Below are positions 1-7,186 of a stretch of 64,000 bases of DNA, one piece after another. This stretch comes from an uncultured Lachnospiraceae bacterium (GTDB lineage: Bacteria > Bacillota > Clostridia > Lachnospirales > Lachnospiraceae), in assembly GCA_910589195.1 (NCBI GenBank), contig CAJUTC010000007.1:1-64000 (forward strand), read 5' to 3'. The translations under genes and the position numbers were made by a program. The notes beneath the pieces are model-generated. The model saw nothing but the letters and a program-made list of their open reading frames with translations, was not told where the DNA came from and did no database searches. The number at the start of each line of letters is the position of its first letter. Position 1 is the first letter of the stretch.

Positions 1-577
1 GTGAAATGACGCCGGTTTCCAGGCGGGAGGTCTTTATCATGGCCTGCATGAGAAAGTCCAATTTCTCAAGCTGGCCGCTGGAAGCCTGAAAAAACTCCCG
101 CCGCTTTTCTTCGGGCATGGGCTGTTCCAGCAGCGTGGCATTTACCATTTTAAGGTTGCTGATCGGCGTTTTCACCTGATGGGATATGTCAGAGATCAAT
201 TCCTGCAGGTCGGCCCGCTCTTTCGCTGTGCTCTCCCTGTTTTCTTGCATAACTTCATATAGGCGGACAAGTCGGTGGTTGATTTTATAAAACAGGTTTT
301 CTTCCTCATAGACCAGCGGTGGAGATGATGCCCCGTCCAGCATATTGTCTATGGTTTCACACAGCCTGTCTGAAAACAACACCAGCTTCCGGCGCAGAAA
401 GAGCATGAAAAGAGCAGCACAGGTGAACACCAGCAAGATAAACAGCAGACCCAGCCACACAATTGCCGGATTTCTGGTAAAGAGAAAAGCCGCAGTAAGG
501 GTCGTGGTGGAGAAAAAACCTAAAAAAGCCGCCCCTACCGCACAGGTGCGGTTGATAGAAAGCCTGCTCCCATTCAC
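1..577 (-). CDS. Sensor histidine kinase, 3' part beyond window (partial)
   Basis: Membrane sensor kinase partner of the adjacent response regulator. I translated the minus strand from GTG at 577, which overlaps the regulator's TGA (GTGA overlap). Two hydrophobic segments lie at about residues 13-33 and 39-61 with almost no extracytoplasmic loop. A juxtamembrane linker follows, then the H-box ISHQVKTPISNL with the phospho-acceptor His at about residue 133. The ATPase domain lies outside the window. A short intramembrane-sensing layout plus an OmpR-type partner is typical of Bce/VanS-like kinases that respond to cell-envelope stress or antimicrobial peptides; that role is inferred from architecture only. 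GTG is preferred because the nearby ATG is out of frame. Confidence 0.9.
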   Translation of the reverse strand, partial: MNGSRLSINRTCAVGAAFLGFFSTTTLTAAFLFTRNPAIVWLGLLFILLVFTCAALFMLFLRRKLVLFSDRLCETIDNMLDGASSPPLVYEEENLFYKINHRLVRLYEVMQENRESTAKERADLQELISDISHQVKTPISNLKMVNATLLEQPMPEEKRREFFQASSGQLEKLDFLMQAMIKTSRLETGVIS

Positions 578-1257
578 TTCTTTATCCCCCCAATCCACAT
601 ATAGCCCATGCCGTAGACAGTCTTGATATATTGCAGGCCGTCTATCTCGATTTTTCCCCGGATGCGGCTAATTGCAGCGGTCAATGCATGTTCATTCACA
701 AAGTTTTCGTCTGCATCCCACAGCCTTTCAAGAAGCACCTGCCGGGTCAATACGATTTGCGGATTTCTCACCAGCACCTTTAGCAAGCGGTATTCCATTG
801 GGGTGAAAATGATCGGTTCGCCCGCAAGGACAGCGGTCAGTTCCGAAAAATTGATGGACAGCGTACCGTCCGTATAGCAATCGCCGCCGGTCTGCTTCTG
901 GATGCGGGACAGCAGCGCCGAAACCTTTTTGAGGAATACGCGGATAGGAAACGGCTTTGTTACATAATCGTCTGCTCCTAACGCAAAACCCATCAGCATG
1001 TCACTCTCCATATCATTTGCTGTCAGGAAAATTACAGCGGTATCAGGCCGGCGCTCCTTGATTTTTCCGCATAGGTCAAACCCATTTCCGTCAGGCAAAT
1101 TAACATCCAGCACAATCAAATCATAGTCCTGCGCCTCGCAGAAATTGACCGCCGCTGATATTGTCATAGCAGCGTCCACAGTGTAACCCGCCGCCGAAAG
1201 ATTGTAGCAAAGCGTATTGTTCAAAAGACGGTCATCTTCAACTACCAAAAGTTTCAT
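574..1257 (-). CDS. OmpR-family response regulator
   Basis: A 227-residue DNA-binding response regulator. The receiver domain (about 1-115) has the acidic pair near residues 8-9, the phospho-acceptor Asp51 in VLDVNLPDGNG, and Lys101 in YVTKPF. The C-terminal winged helix (about 130-225) contains the recognition region around ALTAAISRIRGKIE. It is co-transcribed with the downstream kinase by a 4-nt overlap. The ribosome site GGAAGTGAG precedes the ATG. The upstream region on this strand is only a short promoter window before a dispersed repeat and mobile-element debris. The target genes are not visible; they may lie beyond the window edge. Confidence 0.95.
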   Translation of the reverse strand: MKLLVVEDDRLLNNTLCYNLSAAGYTVDAAMTISAAVNFCEAQDYDLIVLDVNLPDGNGFDLCGKIKERRPDTAVIFLTANDMESDMLMGFALGADDYVTKPFPIRVFLKKVSALLSRIQKQTGGDCYTDGTLSINFSELTAVLAGEPIIFTPMEYRLLKVLVRNPQIVLTRQVLLERLWDADENFVNEHALTAAISRIRGKIEIDGLQYIKTVYGMGYMWIGGIKK

Positions 1258-1324
1258 ATTCTCACTTCCTTACTAAACCCTTATGCCCACACACTGGGAC
1301 CACCATAAATATAAGTCAGATGAA

Positions 1325-1443
1325 TAAACCATCATGAGTCCGGCTGCGGATGCGCCACCACGCATGAAAGCTATGGTGGGCGCGCTTGGCATCCCTGAAC
1401 TTGGACCGCTTATTCGGCGGTGGATTTTAAAAGTAAACATTGA
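1325..1443. repeat. Dispersed intergenic repeat, copy 1 (part A)
   Basis: This non-coding stretch is clearly related to 26584-26700. Both share the order AATAAAC, GGATGCG, CGCCACCAC, CATGAAAG, then TTGGCATCCCTGAA, then ATTCGGCGG and finally AAGTAAAC, with substitutions between them. A weaker relative of the first part is at about 62932-63000. The copy lies between the response regulator and a transposase fragment. The open frame crossing it on the minus strand is an artefact of the repeat. Confidence 0.7.
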
Positions 1444-1636
1444 AAAATCGCAGAAGCAGTCTGCTGTTTCTATTTCATGGTGTGTTCTCCCCTGTGTACT
1501 GAGAGTAGTATAACAAAGAAATGTCAGCAAAATGTTACAGTTGCTAATTCCTATCAATGCATTTTTATTATATGGAAACAGCAGTTGAAAATCAAGAAAG
1601 AAATGATGAATTATAAACCGCAGGTAACTGCATATT

Positions 1637-1936
1637 CTGATGTTCCGAGAGGGTTCCATTTACGGACATGAGGATTTCATCTATGCGGTTTCTTGTTTTT
1701 GCTTTTAAGCAGGAATCCAAAGCCACCTGGTCAATCCACCCATACTCAATCAGGTGCAGGATGAGGTTTCTGCCAAAAGCGCCAAAGATATCAGAAATAA
1801 AGGAGGACAAATAGAAGCCGGAGCTTTGTAAAAATTTCTCAATCCTGTTTTTCTGTGATGTAATATCACGGATGATGCTTTTACAGTAGCGGTTTAAGTC
1901 ACGGATGTGATATATTTGAACTGTAGATGTAAACAT
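1637..1936 (-). pseudogene. IS110-family transposase fragment
   Basis: The translated fragment resembles the middle of IS110/IS1111-type DEDD transposases: a YHIRDLNRYCKS segment, an EKNRIEKFLQSSG helix, then SDIFGAFGRN and a run ending NGTLSEHQ. Full-length members are about 400 residues; here only about 100 remain. The N-terminal catalytic part and the C-terminal domain are both absent, and after TLSEHQ the frame runs into unrelated residues. It is therefore a decayed remnant, consistent with the tnpV remnant just downstream. Family assignment rests on remembered motif pattern, not a search. Confidence 0.6.
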
Positions 1937-2079
1937 TTCCGTAAACGCCGTATTTCAGCGGAAATGCGCATCTGCTAAAATACAACATATGCGGCTGGCT
2001 CATTTGTGGTAAAGGGAGAAGGTGATAATTCTTTTATTCGTATCTGTAAACAGTTTAACACAAAGAAAGGCGGTTGTAT

Positions 2080-2210
2080 ATGGAGATTACATACCATTGG
2101 GTAGGCGACTATCTGATTCCCGGCCTCAAACTTTCGGATACAACGGAATACCATATCGGAAAGTACGGGCGGAGGAAGTAGTGCTGCACGATCTGATATA
2201 TACCCTTTAG
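2080..2210 (+). pseudogene. tnpV: tnpV remnant with internal deletion
   Basis: The start at 2080 follows an AAAGAAAGGCGG ribosome site. It opens with MEITYHWVGDYLIPGLKL and runs to HIGKYGRRK, the usual beginning of the small transposon protein TnpV, then stops at 2181. The next frame carries RAEEVVLHDLIYTL ending at 2210, which resembles the usual C-terminus of TnpV. The two ends of an approximately 120-residue gene are joined with the middle lost and the frame shifted. TnpV occurs on Tn4451/Tn5397-like and related mobilizable elements. The remnant marks an old element that has been deleted from here. Confidence 0.75.
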
Positions 2211-2564
2211 TTTTGTTCTGGCTTTAAGTTTTGCAGCATGGAGCGGTCAAGGGGGAACAAAATTCCCCCATTGCATTAAAAATGCCAATAGCGGTATTCT
2301 GAAAAATTAAATTGAACTTCCTGTCGAATTATGGCAGTGTTGAGCTTTGGCTTGACCTGCTTCGGAATAGAATACTCTATCGGTAAGGATAGTAACAAGA
2401 CGCAGAAATAGCCGCCCTGCTCCGCTAAAGTGAGGCGACTATTTTTGTCATAATCATTTAACCGGGCTAACCGTCTATCGGTAGCTCCTGTTGGGCATCT
2501 GTTAGCGCAGATGTCCTTCTTTATGTTTAATATACCACAATCTCCAAAGTGCCGCAAGCATTTT

Positions 2565-2699
2565 TTAGCGGTTATCCGACTTGTTCCCCTTTTTCTTTTC
2601 CCTTGATTTGTAGACATTAAACTGGTTCTTGCATTTCTGGCTGCAAAACTCATTCCCCTTCCGGCTTGCGACAAAGGCTTTCTTACAGTGTTTGCACAT
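2565..2699 (-). CDS. Small zinc-finger protein, probably a fragment
   Basis: A 44-residue frame that starts 12 nt after the stop of the AraC gene on the same strand. It begins MCKHCKKAF and continues with ASRKGNEFCSQKCKNQFN, giving CxxC and CxxxC pairs that could bind one zinc, followed by a basic tail. The pattern resembles the C-terminal zinc ribbon of larger proteins carried by mobile elements in gut Clostridia. With no obvious ribosome site and no upstream domain it is probably the 3' end of a truncated gene rather than an independent protein. Its function is unknown. Confidence 0.45.
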   Translation of the reverse strand: MCKHCKKAFVASRKGNEFCSQKCKNQFNVYKSREKKKGNKSDNR

Positions 2700-2711
2700 G
2701 TGTCTTACGCC

Positions 2712-3614
2712 CTATTTTTTTCGATACTCTCTGGGAAGGACTTTAAAATATGCTTTAAATGCTGTGGCAAACTTACTTTGGCTGTCATACCCTACGGCCA
2801 GCGCAACCTCTGCTATTTTCATATTCGATTCGATTAGCATACGGGCAGCCTGCCGCATTCGATGTTCCTTCATATGTGCCCCGATAGAAGTTCCATAAAC
2901 GGACTTAAAAGCATTTTTTAAAGTGGTTGGGTTGATGAGATATTGCCTGGAAAGTTCTTCAATGGTAATTCTCTGATCCATGTGCCGCAAAAGCTGGTCA
3001 TGGATGTTTCGAACCGATTCAGTCAGTTCAAATTGATATTCATCCAGTTTGGTTTGAGGAGTAAACTCCATTTTGGAAAGGTAAAGTAACAGCTCCAAAA
3101 CTTTGATTTTCTGGTATGGAAGCGCAAGGGCTTTTGGCTGGTTATAAAATCCGGAAAAAATACGTTCGCTCTGCTCATTACCAGCAAGAAAGGCAGGCTT
3201 GTTATCTGGGCAAAGTCGTTCGGGCAATACGGTTTCAAAAATAGTTTGACCGTTTAACACTTCAGGCGGATTGCCGGAGGCTTCCAGCAGATCAATATAG
3301 ATAGTAAGTCCCTGATATGTATTGTTTGAAAAGGTAAGTACTGAATCTGTGCAGGCCTTCATGGGATGCAGGGAGAAATCTCCAGGATTCAGGTAAATTC
3401 GGGCTCCGTTTTTCATGTCCCACATAAGCTGACCGGCTTTGCAGTAGTTAATTTGAATAACATGCGGAATTGGTTTATGCCGCGCCGAAAAAGAACCAGT
3501 TGAAATTGTAACATAGCATAATTGGATACCAGGATAAAGAAAAATAACATCACGTTCCGTTTTTTGATCAAATGGTTCCACATTGTTTTGTACGTTCATT
3601 AATGTGTTATTCAT
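2712..3614 (-). CDS. AraC-family transcriptional regulator
   Basis: About 300 residues if started at the MNNTLMNVQ methionine (3614), which has a GAGGT ribosome site and sits 10 nt after the ArsR stop. A longer start at 3677 would run back into arsR and is disfavoured. The N-terminal half (to about residue 190) looks like a cupin-type sensing domain. The C-terminal 100 residues are a classic double helix-turn-helix: ITIEELSRQYLINPTTLKNAF, then KIAEVALAVGYDSQSKFATAF, ending PREYRKK. It forms an operon with arsR and is divergent from the metal-export genes, which it may co-regulate; the effector is unknown. Confidence 0.88.
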   Translation of the reverse strand: MNNTLMNVQNNVEPFDQKTERDVIFLYPGIQLCYVTISTGSFSARHKPIPHVIQINYCKAGQLMWDMKNGARIYLNPGDFSLHPMKACTDSVLTFSNNTYQGLTIYIDLLEASGNPPEVLNGQTIFETVLPERLCPDNKPAFLAGNEQSERIFSGFYNQPKALALPYQKIKVLELLLYLSKMEFTPQTKLDEYQFELTESVRNIHDQLLRHMDQRITIEELSRQYLINPTTLKNAFKSVYGTSIGAHMKEHRMRQAARMLIESNMKIAEVALAVGYDSQSKFATAFKAYFKVLPREYRKK

Positions 3615-3624
3615 AAAGCAGACC

Positions 3625-4008
3625 TCACAATTTGGCGCAGACGGTTTCAGGGCAGGTGATTTCCATAACCTGCTCAATCATCTGGTGCAATAAACGGCTC
3701 TGTTCTGTATCCGCAGCACGATAATAAACTTCCTTTCCCTCACGACGGCAGACGATTAAGCCGCTGTCTTTTAGAGGCCTCAGGTGATGGGATACTGCCG
3801 GGCTTGACATCTTTAGCATGGCAGAAATATTAAGGACACATTCTTCCTGATGGCAAAGAAGCCAGAAAACGCGGATTCTGGTGGTATCGCCAAGCTGTTT
3901 AAACACTTGCGCCACCGTTTGAAAATGCTCTACATGATGTAACTGGTTCTGAATCTGTGCCGTCTGCGGCCCTTCGCCATGCTGGTGTGGCAACGTTAAA
4001 TATTCCAT
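3625..4008 (-). CDS. ArsR/SmtB-family metal-responsive repressor
   Basis: A 127-residue winged-helix repressor. The recognition segment SSPAVSHHLRPLKDSGLI is typical of the family, and the beta-wing RREGKEVYYRAAD follows. A His-rich N-terminus (residues 8-28) and the CHQEEC segment before the DNA-binding helix offer candidate metal ligands, as in CadC/CzrA-type sensors. It is divergent from the HMA protein and the Zn/Cd-type ATPase, so the expected role is derepression of metal export. The AT-rich inverted repeat at 4394-4419 is the likely operator. The first gene of a two-gene unit with the AraC regulator. Confidence 0.9.
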   Translation of the reverse strand: MEYLTLPHQHGEGPQTAQIQNQLHHVEHFQTVAQVFKQLGDTTRIRVFWLLCHQEECVLNISAMLKMSSPAVSHHLRPLKDSGLIVCRREGKEVYYRAADTEQSRLLHQMIEQVMEITCPETVCAKL

Positions 4009-4393
4009 ATTGTTTTCCTTTCTTTTTCGCTTCTATAGTTAGGTCATTGCGAAACGCTCTCTTATATGACGGGTCTAGTGTACTGACTGGATTGCGGCAA
4101 ACTGCCTTGCCTACAGTTCCATAGGACTGGGTTGCGGGCGGTTCACGATGTCACCCCAGCTCTGCCCAGCAAGGCGTAAAAGCAAGGGCAGAGCCTTCCT
4201 TTTACGCCTGTCTGATGAAAATTGACTCCGCAAAGTTTCACCAGATAGGATTTGGACCGTACACAAATAAACAAACAAAAACAGGCTCCGATGGGATGGC
4301 AATTCGCCCAAACGGAAATACTTTTCGCCCAAATGGGAGGAAATGCTTGGGAGATATTGACGTGTGCGTCTATGGATATTATACTACAGTCAT
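4009..4393. other. Gene-free divergent spacer, possible element scar
   Basis: No convincing gene. Frames seen on the minus strand here run into the AT-rich operator and the HMA gene and lack ribosome sites. A strong stem (AAGGCGTAAAAGCAAGG against CCTTCCTTTTACGCCT with mismatches) lies at about 4170-4210. The stretch probably holds the arsR promoter and sequence left by the element that brought the resistance module. Confidence 0.4.
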
Positions 4394-4419
4394 AATAATT
4401 AAACAAGTAATTAATTATT
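4394..4419. promoter_or_regulatory. AT-rich inverted repeat, candidate ArsR operator
   Basis: AATAATTAA and TTAATTATT form a perfect 9-bp inverted repeat with an 8-nt spacer, ending about 30 nt before the start of the HMA gene. ArsR/SmtB repressors usually bind AT-rich imperfect 12-2-12 palindromes next to the promoter. A related AT-rich motif recurs at 4734-4758 in front of the ATPase gene. Assignment to the arsR product at 3625-4008 is inference. Confidence 0.5.
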
Positions 4420-4448
4420 GAATTTACAATAACAAGGAGGACATTATA

Positions 4449-4667
4449 ATGAAACAAACTTATAAGATTGAGGTAGACTGTGCCAACTGCGCAAACCTGA
4501 TGGAGGATGCGGCCCGCAAGACGGCTGGCGTGCAGAGCGCAACGGTTAATTTTATGACACAGAAGATGATCGTAGAATTTAACGATGGGCATGAGCCGAA
4601 AGAGGTTATGAAACATGTGTTGGATGCCTGTAAGAAAGTGGAGCCAGACTGCGAGATTTTTCTTTAA
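4449..4667 (+). CDS. Small HMA-domain metal-binding protein
   Basis: A 72-residue stand-alone heavy-metal-associated domain with the fold order YKIEVDCANCA (metal-binding Cys11 and Cys14, CxxC), a helix, a SATVNFMTQKMIVEF strand pair and a final helix. It resembles the N-terminal metal-binding domain that many CadA/ZntA ATPases carry in the same polypeptide. The ATPase encoded next (4796) lacks it, so this gene probably supplies the domain in trans as a metal chaperone. The ribosome site AAGGAGG is 8-9 nt upstream. Separated from the ATPase by a hairpin that may attenuate transcription. Confidence 0.9.
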   Translation: MKQTYKIEVDCANCANLMEDAARKTAGVQSATVNFMTQKMIVEFNDGHEPKEVMKHVLDACKKVEPDCEIFL

Positions 4668-4702
4668 ATAGTAATTGTCAAATCGATCCGCTACCGGCAA
4701 GG

Positions 4703-4726
4703 AATCCTGCAAAGCAGGATTTTCTT
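4703..4726 (+). terminator. Intrinsic terminator/attenuator between HMA gene and ATPase
   Basis: AATCCTGC, a 3-nt AAA loop, GCAGGATT and then TTCTTT form a compact hairpin with a U-rich tail. It sits in the 128-nt gap before the ATPase gene and probably makes the small HMA protein more abundant than the ATPase. Confidence 0.65.
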
Positions 4727-4733
4727 TATCCAA

Positions 4734-4758
4734 AATAATTAAATAATTAAGTAATAAT
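4734..4758. promoter_or_regulatory. Second AT-rich candidate operator
   Basis: AATAATTAAATAATTAAGTAATAAT resembles the 4394-4419 inverted repeat and precedes the ATPase start by about 38 nt. It could be a second ArsR site controlling a separate ATPase promoter. This is a sequence resemblance only. Confidence 0.35.
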
Positions 4759-4795
4759 AAAATAAATAAGTAGAGTTCTGAAAGGAGCTGTTACC

Positions 4796-6811
4796 ATGCA
4801 AGAAGTTGTGATTAACATACTGTTATCAGCCGTTATTATAATGGCGGCCTCGCTTCTTATCGTGATCGGGTGCCGCAAGGATGGCATGACAAAAAAGCAA
4901 AGGATTATGATGATCCGCATATTGATTAGCGCTGGAATCTTATTGGCGCTCCAGTTTATTCCGGCAGAACTATTTGATACCATTGACCGCTATTTATTTC
5001 CGTCTGCGGGGAGGTGGATTCGTTTTGCGTGCTATCTGATGGATTATCTTTTGATCGGCTGCGATATTTTAAGAAAGGCGGCAAAGGGCATAAAAAACCG
5101 TCAGGTATTTGATGAAAGTTTTCTGATGGCGGTGGCAACCATAGGAGCGATGGCACTGGCTATTTATGAGAATGGCGAATATCTGGAAGCCATTGCCGTC
5201 ATGCTGTTTTATCAGATTGGTGAATGGTTCCAGGTCTATGCAGTAGGGAAAAGCCGCCGCAATATTAGCAATCTGATGGATATTCGCCCTGACTATGCCA
5301 ATATAGAGAGAAACGGGAAATTGGTGCAGGTGGATCCCGAGGAGGTGAAGATTGGCAGCCAGATTCTTGTCCAGCCGGGAGAGAAAGTGCCGATTGACGG
5401 AATGATTGTATGGGGTTCATCCAGCCTGAATACCAGCGCGCTCACCGGGGAAAGCCTGCCCAGGGAGGTGGAAGCCGGCGATGAAGTTATCAGCGGATGC
5501 ATCAGCATGACAGGTGTATTAAAGATACAGACAACAAAGGAGTTTGGAGAATCTACTGTTTCCAGGATCTTGGATTTGGTGGAAAACGCAAGCTCCCGCA
5601 AATCAAAATCAGAGGATTTTATCTCCAAATTTGCGAAAATCTATACTCCGGCGGTCTGCTACTGTGCCATGGCGCTGGCTTTTTTTCCTCCGATCGCCCG
5701 TATGCTTTTTATGGGGTTGCCTGCAAATCCAGGAGTTTGGATTTACCGGGCATTGACGTTTCTTGTTATTAGCTGTCCTTGTGCCTTAGTGATTAGTATT
5801 CCGTTAAGCTTCTTTGCGGGAATTGGAGGCGCTAGCAAAGAGGGCGTGCTGGTAAAGGGATCCAACTATCTGGAAATCCTCTCGCAGACAAAATATGTGG
5901 TTTTTGATAAAACTGGAACCATGACAATGGGTGTTTTTGAAGTAAATGGCATTCACCATTCTGCCATAGAGAAAGAGAAGCTGATTGAGTATGCGGCTCT
6001 TGCAGAAAGCGCTTCTTCCCATCCTATCAGCAAAAGCTTACAGCAAGCGTACGGAAAAGAAATTGACAGAACCCGCATATCGGATATAAAGGAAATTAGT
6101 GGAAATGGTGTGGTGGCGAAAGTAGATGGCATGGAAGTTGCCGCTGGCAATGATAAACTGATGAAGCGCTTAAACATTCCTTATCAGGACTGCCATCAGG
6201 CAGGAACGATTATTCACATGGCGATAGATGGGAAATACGCAGGACATATTGTGATTTCCGATAAGATAAAGCCTCATGCTAAGGCCGCTGTAGCAAAATT
6301 AAAAAAGGCGGGGATCGAAACGATCATCATGTTGACTGGGGATGGTGCGAAAGTGGCAAATCAGGTTGCCGCCTCACTTGGAATTGATGAGGTTTACAGC
6401 CAGCTTCTTCCGGCTGACAAGGTGGAAAAGGTGGAAGAGCTTCTGCAAAAGAAACCAGGCAGGGCAAAGCTGGCATTTGTAGGCGACGGTATTAATGACG
6501 CGCCTGTGCTTTCCAGGGCTGACATCGGCATTGCAATGGGCGCAATGGGTTCTGACGCGGCAATCGAAGCGGCGGATATTGTATTGATGGATGATGATCC
6601 GCTCAAGATTGCGAAGGCAATTAAAATATCAAGGAAATGTTTGGGGATTGTCTATCAAAATATTGTACTTGCGCTGGCAGTCAAATTTGCCTGCCTTGCG
6701 TTAGGGGCTGTAGGGATTGCCAATATGTATCTGGCGATTTTTGCCGATGTGGGCGTTATGATTCTTGCGGTACTGAATGGGATACGATGTCTGTTTGTGA
6801 AAAAGCTGTAA
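4796..6811 (+). CDS. cadA: P1B-type Zn/Cd-exporting ATPase
   Basis: A 671-residue heavy-metal P-type ATPase that pumps soft divalent cations out of the cell. Visible motifs in order: TGES (217-220, dephosphorylation), CPC (327-329, transmembrane metal site), DKTGT with phosphorylated Asp371, HP at 409-410, MLTGDG and GDGINDAP (hinge). The last membrane pair has a Lys in AVKFACL and DVG in FADVGV, the signature of the zinc/cadmium/lead subgroup. The usual N-terminal HMA domain is missing; the protein begins directly with membrane segments, and the HMA unit is encoded by the preceding gene. The ribosome site GAAAGGAG precedes the ATG. Likely controlled by the divergent ArsR. The exact metal cannot be read from sequence. 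Confidence 0.93.
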   Translation: MQEVVINILLSAVIIMAASLLIVIGCRKDGMTKKQRIMMIRILISAGILLALQFIPAELFDTIDRYLFPSAGRWIRFACYLMDYLLIGCDILRKAAKGIKNRQVFDESFLMAVATIGAMALAIYENGEYLEAIAVMLFYQIGEWFQVYAVGKSRRNISNLMDIRPDYANIERNGKLVQVDPEEVKIGSQILVQPGEKVPIDGMIVWGSSSLNTSALTGESLPREVEAGDEVISGCISMTGVLKIQTTKEFGESTVSRILDLVENASSRKSKSEDFISKFAKIYTPAVCYCAMALAFFPPIARMLFMGLPANPGVWIYRALTFLVISCPCALVISIPLSFFAGIGGASKEGVLVKGSNYLEILSQTKYVVFDKTGTMTMGVFEVNGIHHSAIEKEKLIEYAALAESASSHPISKSLQQAYGKEIDRTRISDIKEISGNGVVAKVDGMEVAAGNDKLMKRLNIPYQDCHQAGTIIHMAIDGKYAGHIVISDKIKPHAKAAVAKLKKAGIETIIMLTGDGAKVANQVAASLGIDEVYSQLLPADKVEKVEELLQKKPGRAKLAFVGDGINDAPVLSRADIGIAMGAMGSDAAIEAADIVLMDDDPLKIAKAIKISRKCLGIVYQNIVLALAVKFACLALGAVGIANMYLAIFADVGVMILAVLNGIRCLFVKKL

Positions 6812-6886
6812 GGAAGGGGAGGTCTTCGCAGAATATGAGGCCCAGTGATAAACAAACTATAACATCATGATAATAGTACGAAAAAA

Positions 6887-6915
6887 TTGACAAATGATAT
6901 CTGCTCTTGTATAAT
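6887..6915 (+). promoter_or_regulatory. Consensus sigma-A promoter of the btu operon
   Basis: TTGACA (6887-6892), a 17-nt spacer and TATAAT (6910-6915) match the housekeeping consensus exactly. The transcript would begin at about 6922, just ahead of the cobalamin riboswitch. Confidence 0.85.
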
Positions 6916-6929
6916 TTTATTTGGTACAT

Positions 6930-7080
6930 AAATAGGGATTCTTTTCATCTGCTATGGCAGAACACGGAACCAGGTGCAAAGCCTGACGAGAAGGTCACTG
7001 TGATGCCTTTGTAATAAGGATAAGTCAGATACGTGGAAGGGAATTGGTGCTTCTGCCGGATCCGGAAGCATGGTTTGAGG
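6930..7080 (+). promoter_or_regulatory. Cobalamin (AdoCbl) riboswitch
   Basis: The leader contains the ordered conserved blocks of the B12 aptamer: GGAACCAGGTGCAAAGCC, then GGTCACTGTGA, then a B12-box-like AAGTCAGATACGTGG. It is followed by a GGGTA/TACCC hairpin (about 7085-7103) and a terminator (7111-7146), fitting transcriptional control in which bound corrinoid favours termination. It stands directly upstream of a periplasmic-binding-protein importer, which sets that importer's substrate as a corrinoid. The identification is by motif order, not a covariance-model search. Confidence 0.85.
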
Positions 7081-7110
7081 ATTAGGGTAAGGGAAGCCAT
7101 ACCCTTTATT

Positions 7111-7146
7111 TGAAGCATGCTTTTTCCACAGGAAGCATGCTTTTTC
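7111..7146 (+). terminator. Riboswitch expression-platform terminator
   Basis: Two copies of the self-complementary AAGCATGCTT (7113-7122 and 7133-7142) pair with each other across TTTCCACAGG, followed by a short T run. The hairpin ends about 40 nt before btuF and would stop transcription when the riboswitch is occupied. Confidence 0.7.
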
Positions 7147-7186
7147 TTATGAAAAGATAGAGAAATTATGAGGAGAGAAGACAAAC

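Noticed and set aside
1273..1659. 128-residue frame on the minus strand
   Set aside because: It crosses the dispersed repeat; the same spurious peptide pattern appears in another copy, and there is no ribosome site.
4143..4733. 196-residue minus-strand frame overlapping the HMA gene
   Set aside because: It is antisense to a well-supported gene with a good ribosome site, runs through AT-rich operators, and has no family features.
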